DNA from: Prostheceraeus crozeri
Lineage: Eukaryota; Platyhelminthes; Polycladida; Euryleptidae
Reading direction: 5' to 3'
Assembly: GCA_907163375.1 (NCBI GenBank)
Contig: CAJQUW010009239.1
Location: forward strand, 372,001 to 436,000
Length of the DNA stretch: 64,000 nucleotides
Numbering within the stretch: the stretch's first letter is position 1; the number at the start of each line of letters is the position of its first letter. Positions 15,101 through 27,100 of this stretch are shown here, piece by piece. The position numbers were made by a program, and so were the translations under genes. Below the pieces are notes generated by a model, which was not told the DNA's origin, made no database searches, and saw only the letters and a program-made list of their open reading frames with translations.

Positions 15101-18100
15101 GCATTTCAGAGAATTTCCAGTGAATTTCTAGTGCTCTTTGATTTGATCAAAATTACCTCGCTAAAGATCGAGCGATTTAATATTTAACAATGAATCGACC
15201 TGATATTATCGTTGACCTGGTAACCCATGTGTATCCGTCGCATTAACATGATGTTCATTTCTATCGTTTGAAAAGAGAGCCGATGTTGCTTATCTAGAAA
15301 ATCTCAACGACAGTTTTTTCATATCTATATAGGATAGAGGTATACCTGTATCCAGCTTTATCATCGTTTGTTCTGTCGTGCTTAGAGGACAATTAAGGGA
15401 AAATAATTACATGACATTCAATGACACACCGTCTATCAGTTTCTATCAAACTCCATTATCCAACGCTGTCTTTCGCAATTATCCTTAAGCATCAACTGCG
15501 AGTCAGTTATCGAACAAACAAGTATATGATCGGATCATTAAAGCAGAAGTCGAGACAACCAATTAATATCACTGTAATTACGAATTTCAAGAGACATTCG
15601 ATTAAGTAGATGGTTCATTCGTTTATGCCAGCCTTGAGCATAATGGATGATTCCATTGGTATAATAAATCGATTCCTTGACATGTGAATACGTGATGTAT
15701 TCATGAGATAATGCTCTATCGAATATCTCAAATGATTGAAGACGACGTAAGGCCATACGTCACTTTAATGGCCAAATAATTAATCCAATTTATTACCGAG
15801 GTCAAGCGTCGAGTGATTCATTTGCAAATATAATTTTCTTTTGATTTCTCTAATGATAGCACCACTCAGTAATAGCAATATCAGAATCATATTAAGCAAA
15901 TCAAAACGGTAGTTAATTTCAGTCTGCATCAATTCAAACTCTTGTACTAAACTATTATTCAATAGCCATATGTGGAATTTATAGAACAAGTAAGAATTCA
16001 CATTCTGTATACAAAGCAAGTATTCATATCCTGTTTCTAAAGAAGGTTACCTTTAATAACAGTAGGATTTCATCAAGTATACCTAGACTACATTTTGCAT
16101 CAATCACAAATTGCTTAACAAAGCTACATGATTTAAACTCCTGAAAACGGAGAAGATTACGTGGATGTCTCCAAACTCCTCGATGTAAAGTGTAATACGG
16201 AACTGAGCATCATTCCTCACTTTCAACAGGATGGGCATCAGTGCAGATCGGCATTCAAGTTGAAGGGCAAATGCATGAAGGACTACTGCTTTTCGTAAAA
16301 CTGCATCCTATAAATCCTGTCGGCCTACTCCAAAACTGCATGAGGATAGCATTTTAGAAAACATGCTCGCAGAGCCTTGAACAAAATTTGATGTTGTCCA
16401 TGATGTTTTTCCTTGTTTATTATTCTAGTATTATGCACCGTTTTGTTTTTTATTGCCACACCTATCAAGAAAGTCGACAACTTCTAAAGCTGTTTGATGA
16501 GTAAAATAGAAAATTTTGAGCCATTGCATAAGTGAATTTTTGAATTCAGCTTCAAAAGATTCTAAAAGTACCTAAACAAGTTTTACTAACTAACAGTGAT
16601 TTTAATAATATTGAAAAGCTCAGAAATTTTCGGAGGCAATCATGACTGACTTGAAGAATTGGTCGCTGATATTCAGTGTGCTCCTAAAGTCGCGTAAGTT
16701 TCTACCAAAATGAACTGTATGAAATTATAACTCAACAAACTATACATTTTTTGAAAAGCATTCTAATGGAGGCTTTGTAGCCTATACATTTTTCTCAGAA
16801 ACTAAATTAACAATGTGACTCAATTTTACAACAGAAATGAACTCAACACTATAATTTGTACTCGAAATTGAATCATCAGCTGCAGCATAGATGCTATGGA
16901 CGACACCAGACTTAAGATCTTTGGTCAAATTCTGATGCAATTATGTTCTTCTCACAACCTCCTTCCTTACGTTCTGAGAAGAGTGGACGTGTGCTTCTCG
17001 AGTATTTGTGCCCACGTGTGTGTGACTGCGTGATTTGTGTAGTATGCGTGAGTCAGCGTTTCGTTTGTTTCATGGCTACAAGTTAGGCCTCAGCCACACT
17101 GCGAGCTTTTCCAAGCGTTTACGAGCAAAGCGTTTTGCAGCAAATATAAAGTCATCATTGCAGCAGTTGTAGACTGCCACACTGCGAGCAAAGCAAACCA
17201 CAGCGATTGATAGCTTGCGGAGATACGTTTGCTCGCGTTTGCTCGGGACGCTCGTGTTTGCTTTGCTTTCAGTGTGGCTGAGGCTTAAGAAGACGATCAT
17301 GTCTAACGTAAACAATGATGCTTCTTCGGAGTTAGCTTGTTTTCAGCTATATCGATGTTCTGTATCGGGGATCACATTTCTGCAGCCTATGCACTGGAAC
17401 GTCTCCAGGAACTCATTGAAATTGTCAAATGCCATTTTTCTTTAGGGAACAGTCCAACTGCAGCTCTTCGTCAGTTGAATCTGAAGAGGGTCTGGATACA
17501 GATCAGTTCTCTATATTCTTTCACACGTCTTATTGCTGTTTGAATTGGCAGGCAGCAGCATCAAGAAACCACGTAGTGGTCGCTCTACAGAATTTGATTC
17601 ATCTGCGCGCGCTTCGCTTTCCTAGAACGGAAGAATTGTATGTAACCTTAATATCGAAATGGCACATCATAGAATTAGACAACTTGCTCCTCCTCGAATG
17701 GATAATTCGTGTATCGCTTGCTATTGAAAATGGCAAACAATAATCTGTCAGCAGAGGACACCAGAGCCAGTGAGAGATGAGTGCGTGCTGTGATATCACT
17801 TCGTTTTTGTCACTTTGTGTTTTCACCAAAACGCACATTGGCTAACATTCGATTCAGTGTATTCACTATACAGTGCGAAATGCCGAGGAGAGGATGTGAA
17901 AACATCAAGTGAACTAATTTTCGCACGCCTGCTACTTTTTTAAGAATGATCGGAAGGGCCAACATTGTGGAGAAAACTTGTGCGCAATGATCTGAATTCT
18001 TCGAATCTGACGGAATTTTGGCAATTGAAACACTTTGCTGGAACTCACATTAATCCGCAAGCGACGCACGACTTTCTTCCCTATCTCTGTAAGGTATTAG

Positions 18101-21100
18101 GAATTCCGTTTTGCCCACTCAATAGGTTCCTCGATGTGCCGTCAATTTCGTATTAATCACACTTCTAGCAAACCGAAGCAGATAAACAAAATATTTAATT
18201 CTGTGGGTCGTTCTTTTTTGGATGTCGATACAAAAAGATCGAGGAAGCTGTACCTGTAACCTCCAGCTTCGGCTCCACTTCTGTGCACGCCGCCCGTCTT
18301 TCCACACGAGTGCCGGACAATCTCCAAGATACATTTTCTGAAGACGGAGTTTTCTGAAGTCGAGGCTGCTCACATCCATGGCCGCCGAGGTCATGGGACC
18401 TCAATCCACTGGACTACAGGTTTTCGGGGCTAATAGAAGGCCAAGGTTTGTCACACCAGTAAGCCGCGCTCTATGCAGATGGCGATCGTCTGCAATGCGA
18501 TTGTGCGCGAAGAACTTGAGTTGGGTGACACCCTCATTGTTCACAAACTGTTGTTAGTGCGTGATTCAAATGGTGATCAATTCGAGCACAAATCATATTG
18601 TTGATTATTTCATTTCTATGGCAAATTAAGCTATGCCATCAATGTGATTTCTGAATAAAATTTGAAAGGCACAAAACGTCCATTAAGTTTCCTTTCAAAA
18701 ATGCACCATTTGCTGGGTTGTAATTTTACATAAATCCACCTTTGTAGAAGTTTCTAAACTTGTCTGACTTAGGCAGCACCGTATTGTTATTATGGACAGC
18801 ATTTTTCGAAGGCATCAATTTCGATCTAATTTTGCTAAAGCACAGCTCAAGTTCAAAACATCTTGATGTTTCTTCCTTCAAAAGAGCAAAATAGAAAATT
18901 TCGCTGAAAAGTCAAGTTTTTCTTGTCTATGTCAAATGTACAGTTTCAGAAAAAATGCTGCACATATATGATGTTGACAACATACATCTAGAAACAGACG
19001 CATGCATATCGATATGTGAAATACACAGCAACAATAAATGCTTTATGAAAGATGAATCTCATTGTTGAAAGAATACTTTCATGAATTGACTTTTTTACTT
19101 TCAGCCAATCTCATTGACTGAGGCTCTCGAATACAGCAATATCATCTTCAGTGGATTTTTTCTCCTTGAAATGGTCTTGAAAATAATCGGCAGTGGAATC
19201 ATCGAGTACATAAGCAGTGGCTTCAATGTTTTCGACGGAATAATAGTTATTTTAAGGTGAGGAACATTAGCATCTGATCTGAAAATTAATACTTATTGTA
19301 CATTTTTTTTGCATTCTCGATTGTACCGGACATCAGGCAATTATGCTACCAGTAAATGTAAAAAAAATAATTCGAATAGTACAACAAGCAATATCACAAG
19401 TGACTTAAAAAGTGAGTAGCTATACAAGACTGCTTCTTTGAATGCTAAGGTGACACCTGCTGCTGCCAAGGTGTCACTTTACCTTGCTTTATGCAACCAC
19501 ATGATTCCTCCCTGATGATTCCGTGCATAGCGAACTTTCTTTGGTTTCTTGTGTTTCTTGATTTTCATCAATATTCATATTTCATGACGAGCTCTCATTT
19601 TAGTTTATAGATATAAACAAAATTGATTGCAAGTTTTGATTTATTTCCCGTCCCTTAAAAAGTTAGGTCGATCAGCCGCTATGTATTACGTTTCCTACTC
19701 TGTACAAGGGTAAAAAACTTATGTTTTAAAGTATAAAATTATATTTACATACGCTCTTGACTTTAAGTAGCCTGATTTATGACACGATGTTCCACTAGGT
19801 TAGTTGTTTAACTTTGTTTTCTGGATTCTTTGAATTTTTTAACCTTGCCGTGTTTTAATTTAATTACAAAATCAATATAGAAAATGAGTATTAAGACTGT
19901 TTAAAAGTATTCTTGCATATCGATACTTGGTTAAGCAAATCATAATAATCGGATGTATACCTACGAAAGTTTTATAAGATTCGGTTTAAAATGTGATTCA
20001 ATTCCCAGGTACCTAAATTTTATATTGAAATTGTTGAACACAAATTGAAGAATTGCTTCAATATCATGGTCAACGTACATGCAACATTTCATATTGACAC
20101 CGCTTAGGCCATCCGATAAAGAGTTTGACACATGTTCTATTATTTGTTCAAAGATCCATCCTGCCACTATCAAAATTCAGGAAATTTATCACCTGATTCG
20201 ATGAAATTTTTGTACCCCGACTAGCTTACCCGGAATATGCTTTCTATCGAAGCTTAGTTGATTTGAATCCACTGTAATGATGTCACTTTACATCATCTTA
20301 AAAAAATTTATATAACTAGTGCCTCATTTCAAAATATATTCTAATTTTCTCATCAATGGAACCGAAACATCTCATCGTCGTCATGAATGCCCTAACGCTT
20401 GTATGCTGCATTTTCTTCAGCAAACATTGGCAAGTAGTGAGGTTCGCTTTTTTAACAACTTTTGTCGAAAGTATATTGAAAAATGCTTTTTAAAAAATGA
20501 TGAGGGCAGCTGGAAAGGCTTATTGATAAATAGCGAAGCAATAGCGGCATCCCTCTCCGTCAATAAGCAAGGACAAGTCTTCTACTAACCGGATAATGTC
20601 AGAATTGCGACTCATCCGAAAACATAATCCCTTTCCAAGAGGTTTACGGAAGTGGTATAGTTTCATTTCTAGTCCGAGCTTCAGATGCAGACCTGTGAAG
20701 GAACAGAGACACTACGAATTTCCGCTAGAGAACTTGTTTAAGGATGAGTGATTGAAATGGATTATCATTACGAAATAAAATTCATGTCATGATGACATAT
20801 TTCATATTCTCCTCACAAAATCAACAATTTCTAAAGTCCTCGTTAAAGTGAAGACGAATCAGTCAACTGTTATTCGGTATAGAAATATGAATTTTTATGA
20901 AAAAGAAAAACAATACTTATACATTGATGGTCGCATGCTTTACTCAAACTTATGCTATGATATTAATTGAAGGCTCAGCACTAAGAATGTGTTTTTGTCA
21001 CATTAACTATGTACATAAAAAGCTGACATGAAATTGTAGTAACTAAGCTTACTCCGTGTACTTTTTCAAAATACATGTACACTTTCGGTTTTTCGAAAAT

Positions 21101-24100
21101 AAGATAATTTATCTCTGCACCATGAACGCATGAATAAACTACCAGAATTTTTTATCGAACTCCTCGAAATCCGGAACAATCTACCATTCGCCTGTTTCAC
21201 GCTACCAACTGGACTCCACCAACCTTATAAAGTGCTTGCTACCAAATGTTTCATTTCCTTTCATCCGTTGGCGTATCTACTGTCTTGCACCAAAGCTACC
21301 AAACATACATAGTTCCTCCCAAATATGCATTAAGTGATAAACTCCTTGTCAATAACAGATTTTACCAATTCTTTTCTTGTAGATTCCAATTGTCTGAATT
21401 TATTTCTCTGTACGCGTGAAAACCTTCTTATGATGTTGAGTGATCGACATTTTATAATAAAATTAAGTACCAGAAAATCACGACGTTTCGGAATTCTGAT
21501 GATTCCATTCTCAAGTGACATATTACAAAGGCGCAAATTTATTCAATCATTAGTTAAATACTAGACACGCAAGTCTTAAAACAGTACAGTTCAGTGAACT
21601 CTTAAGTTCATCAAACACGACTAAATTGTAATTTCGCATGCCATCTTTGCAATTTAGGGTGGACTTCAACGATCTGATGAACACTGCTTCCAAAATTCGG
21701 AGAGAGAATGTTCTGTAACATTTTGCCAGAATTGTGAACTCTTCTTCGTCACACGGTAGACCATCAGGGTGAGACATTTTGTGCTGTGCAGTAGAAGAAG
21801 CTATCCACGCTGGAAGATCCAGTGGAAGAAGATATCTATGCTCACGTATACGGGTCTTTAGTTGTCGGCTTCTTTGTCCAACATGTGTCGCTTGATATAG
21901 ATGACATTGAAATTGATAGACAACCTGTGAACAGAGAGAATGATCTGGTTGCTTCCTCCTTCGATTAATGACAGCAGATATCTTCAAGGTGTCTGTAAAT
22001 GTAGGAGCTTGGATGGCAAATCATTGTCCGAAATGAGTAATGAGTAATGAGCTGATGGCAAAAGTGGCCCATTTGCTTGATTAGGGACACAGTCAGATCG
22101 GAAGCGGATGAGGTTTTCGTAACTAAATACTCGTACATTGACCAGGAGAACGAGAAAGAGATGAATATTTTTGAATACAGTCAACTGAGGCATGAACTTA
22201 CGTTGAGACAGCGCTCCTCATAGCAAGTATTAAGCAAGTATTTTGCACAATAATAAAGTGCTGATCAGAAGAAAAAGAAATAAATATTTGGCAGTTTGCA
22301 GTCAACGACTTTATCAATAGAACTCGGAAGTAAAAGTCGGAAATCAGATTCTCCGAGGAAAACTTGCGGACAACTGATAATTTGCAGCCAAATGCATATT
22401 AACCGGAAAAATTAATCCCTTCTTCTGCCACAGTGAATCGTCCGTACCAGCAATTACCATTTATCAACGTCGTGTAGAGAGCAGTGTTATGATTTATCTC
22501 TACACTGTGATATTTCACTAACAGGAAAATTCAAAATGAATAAGAAATTCAAACTGTATGGGGTTAAGTTATAGTTCAATTGGCTAAGGACCTGACTTCG
22601 ATAAGAGAGTGCAGGAGGTCCAAGGTTTCGAGTATTTCCGACCGAGAAAGAAGCAGTGCTCTTACAAGGTAACTATTTACGAGTATAACCTGGCGGAGAC
22701 TTGCCAATTCTTGGATGAAACAGGGTAAAAATAAAAAAAAACGGAAAATAGAAATCAAAATTATAATAATAATGATTGGCATTTATTCAACCATAGACAG
22801 CTGTGGCTGATCATGATACATGCAAGAAGACAAAGGTATATAAAAAGACATTAATTACGTCACACATGCACGTCATTATCTTCATATTATCATCAGTTTT
22901 CTCAATATACGAGACAGGAATATCACATCAGGCCAAAATAGTCACATGACTACACGATCTTGGACTATCTTTTCTAACCATTGACGACGTTGGAAGTCTA
23001 AAGTCTATAGTGTAAATCAGAATTAATTGTACTGCTTTCTCATCTTCTTCTTGATTTTATTTCTTACATTTTCTATGTGTTCCTCGCTTCGGAGTGATTT
23101 GAAAGTGGTGAATGCTTTAACATTAAAGTTGTAAATTTTTGATCTTTAGACTAAAAATTAGTCTTTTGATATTTTTAGTCCAAAACTTCCAAGATATCAA
23201 ACAAATTTAACGCAACATTTCTGAGTGTATATATAATGCGTGACTCTGATAGACAGAGACTCATAGAGATGCAGGATGGTAAAAAGCTTACGAGCTTCAT
23301 GTACAGATTACAGAGACGCAAAGGTATCCAACCTTTTACCTTGAGGGCAGCCGATCGAACATTATCCATCAAATGTCAGCACAAAGCAGAAGCATCTGGT
23401 GTAATGAAAATTCACAAACTCGTTGCTTCGACTTTCAGTTGAAGGTAGAATATCTGCAAGAAGTATGATGCGTATAGACGATCCGATTGGGAAGTCAGTG
23501 TGTCATTCATTGTAGTATAATGCGTAGTTCTCTGAATAAGTAAATAGTTGCAAAACTTGATTTGATGCTCTTCACCAAAGTGACATTCCTTTTCAAAAGT
23601 TCATTTCATGTAATTGCATGACCAAATATGCAATTATTATCGTCAAATAATCAGGTTTCCATTAAAAATTATTCATCATATTCTTTTCTTTAAAAAATGT
23701 ACAAATCTGTAAGGATATAATTCGTAACTTTTATTAATTGACATAAGTAAGTGACACTGAGGACATAACAGACATAAATAGGTCATCACCATATACATAT
23801 TCGTTATTGTTCATATCACATTCAATTATATGCTTGTATTTGTCGTGAAAACACAAGTTCTTCTTTCACTAGAATAGTTGTTCAAGGATGTAACTTGATG
23901 CCTCATCAAATGCGTAGTTTCTTTATAGTATCTATTTAAAAGGAATTCTTCAGCAAGTAAGCATTGTTAGAACTTGTATTGCTTGATTGATGTTAAAAAA
24001 TTCGTCGAAGTTCACAGCAAGGCAATCTATATCAAAATTAGGAAAGGAATGTTGTTTCAATGTAAAAAGACACAAGAACCGACCTTTCATATAGAGATTC

Positions 24101-27100
24101 AGGTTCAGTCATTCCAATAAAAAATATTTGACTTTCGATGTCCAGTTCATTCAAATACGCTTTGGAGTGTAGTCTATAAAAAAATTAATTATTTTTTGTT
24201 GAATGCAAACGTTTATTTATTTCTCGACCATTTTGTGGGACGAAGTCAGTTGACAACTGGACCAAGAGTTTATGAGCCTATTGACTTTTATACGCTGTCT
24301 ACTTCTCAAAGATGCAAAATTTCCTTATCTCTACATGATAAGCTTATGGGAACAACCCGCTCGTCCTCAAATAAGATGCCGGACAATAGAAAAAATACTG
24401 AAGCTATCATTAATATTTTTGCACTGATTATACCATAGAGGCAGGAGAATAATCCGATCTCTATGATGCATGATCAAACTCATTGGAGATGCTTTTACTC
24501 AATTTTCCTAACAGGTATTCTGAAACTAATTATCTGACACTTACCTTGGTATCCCATGATAAAGCAGTTATCTATAAAGCCATGTATTAGATTAGCGAGA
24601 TACTTGTACATCACGAGCATTACTTATCTCACTATTTTCTGATATTTCTTCACAATTGCCTGAAGATGCCTGTAAGACGCAGGTGAAAGGCCTTGCAAAA
24701 ACTGTTGGTTTTTTATTACGTGGTTTCTGTTCGGAAGCTTAGTGCTATTTTATTGAATATATGTATTTGTTTATCATTTTGTTAATTGCAATTGTCATAT
24801 GACAACACAATGAAGATGCAAAATTGACCGTTCTGCCTAAAGAAGCAACAGAAAATTATATTTGGATTAATTTATAATTCAAATACTTTTCACCAAACAT
24901 TTCCTATCTTTATTATGAAACTAATGATTGTGATGAGAAAGAGAGAGAATACATTTTAATTCATAATCAGATGAAATAAATTCATGTTAATTCATATAAC
25001 AAAAGTTGAAAGCATCACAATGAATCTTTGTCCGTCTAGTAAACCAGAAGGAGGCTAAACTCACACACGATTATTGTCGGATGATGTATAGGATATATCA
25101 GAATGATCGATGATCAGAAGAATGACACTTTCGGCGGAAATTATCTGAATTTCTTCTACGAATTTCACAAAATTGATTTAAATTGATTGAAAACGTCTAT
25201 AATAAATTGACTGTGAAAAAGATATAATCTTGAGTATTTCTATTTAAATTGCGGATATCATACTGTGACATTCGGTTGCCGGAATAAAAGTGATTTATTA
25301 TTTCTCTATGCTCGGCAATCCGGGTACATCATTTGTAATCATCAGCAGAATCCGATTCATTCTCGGCAATTCAAGTTAAAAAATAACAATTCAATCGTAA
25401 AGTGCCGTTGAACAGTCACAGTCTGTTCGTAAGCCGAATCGGTGAAGAGTGCGCATAATATATTAACCGAGTGAGTTTGTTTTGGCCCATTTCAGAAAGT
25501 AGTAAATTGCTTGTTCCACGTCAAGAAAAGTAGTTACATTGTAGCTCTTGTCGTAACGAGTTGGTGTCATTTATTGAAATGATGCTTTTCAATAATGCAA
25601 ACGTAAATGCTGAAAATAATAAAATATCAGAAATATATACAGCTTTTCCAACCTGAATAGCACCGATTGGATCACTAACTTGTCGAAAACGTGACAAGTG
25701 TCTGTTGAAAATTGATTAACAGGATTCATCAATAATGTCAGTCGTAAAGTGAAAATACCTTGCTATTTGAGAAAAGCCAGTGTAATGTTTCATTGTTGAC
25801 TTGTTGAATGGGATGTACTACATACGTTATTGCCTTAAAACGCTGCATTATGACGAGGGCCAACTGTTCGTTCGAGCCACGTAACCACCGAAGACAATGA
25901 CTGAATGTTTTAACATGACATTTTACTTAGATACAGGTGAATCAATGACATTTCAAAGAAGAAATATAATAGACTTCAACACTGATGCAGGAAAGCATCC
26001 GATCACAGCATTTTCAGAGTGACTATATAAAATGTGCGTACTGCTTGTGCATGTTTGTACAGTATATCGTAAAGTACTATGGTGGAACACATTTTAATTG
26101 TTTTGTTATTGTACCCAACTTATCGCACAGATATTTATTTTGCTTGTTTCACGACTTCATTGCGGTTTGATGATGTGTTTATCAATAAATCAAATTACTT
26201 AAGTAAAGGTACATTTCTTACAAAAGTTCTGAAAAAATTCGGACTTAAGGCAATGAAAGCAAAGTGATTATGATAGCAATATATTCTGTCTTTTAGATAA
26301 GTCAATCAACTTTTGTTGTCTACGGAATCTGCTGATAAATGTCCATTTTATCACAGACACTTCTCCTACAATATAGCATCACATACTCGTATTGAAAAAT
26401 TCGTCTACATCCATAGCTGTCATTTTAGAAACCCATCCAACTGCCGCACCCTATGTCTTACGTAATACACCATTTTGCTTTATGCAAAATGTTGTCATCT
26501 TGCTCAGCATCTGATAGTCATGACAACAGCTCCCTAAAAGTGAAGCAGCTAAATTTCTGGAAAATTATATACAGATAAGATGCATGTAAAAATTAATGCT
26601 GACAGTTATATCCAGGACTTTAGCCTTAAAATTTACATGATTGTTATCTAAATATTATCCAAAAAATTATTTTCCCGAACAAGGTTGAATGATGAGATGG
26701 AGCCTATCTGAATGCTAAATTTTGTTATTGTTACACAATTGGTGAAGGCATGGTGGAATTCATAGTGAAGGCGGAGGTAGACAAATATGTATGAAGACCG
26801 CTACCGATCCGACTTCTGAGATAATCCAAAGAATGCTACATTAAGCATACATGTGGATAAATCATCAAAATTGATTGTTTGCAATTCGAGCTAATTCTTT
26901 ATGAGCGAGCCAATGCCCCTTACATTGCGTGATATTTGATATTCTTTAGTATTATATTACAACATTATGGCAAATTGTCATCAGTATATATCACAATAAT
27001 ATCAAAAATGAAAAACTACCGATCTCACGCCGACATGTTTCTGCCAGTAGTCTGGCTTCTAAAGGCGCAGCAGATTCAGGAAGCTAAATACTCTTACCTA

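Larger units (their letters stand above)
3127..19104 (+). other. Cav3 intron, about 16 kb, rich in transposon remnants
   Basis: The largest intron seen. It contains two adjacent LINE fragments (3263-5178), the first copy of a ~620 bp repeat (8264-8883), a tRNA-derived SINE head (14615-14705), a Harbinger-like MITE (17086-17284), a transposase relic (17362-17635) and the second ~620 bp copy (17587-18205). Coding-like islands without an identified family lie at 10851-11156, 12133-12362 and 16137-16298. The rest, including 5.2-8.2, 8.9-10.8 and 13.0-14.6 kb, shows no feature I can support. The acceptor is TTTTACTTTCAG. Confidence 0.8.

Noticed and set aside
23236-23442. 68-codon + strand open frame (begins [17 protein letters not shown]).
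   Set aside because: Both strands are open over the same bases, no family is recognised, and it is not needed for Cav3. I treat it as chance or an unplaceable relic.
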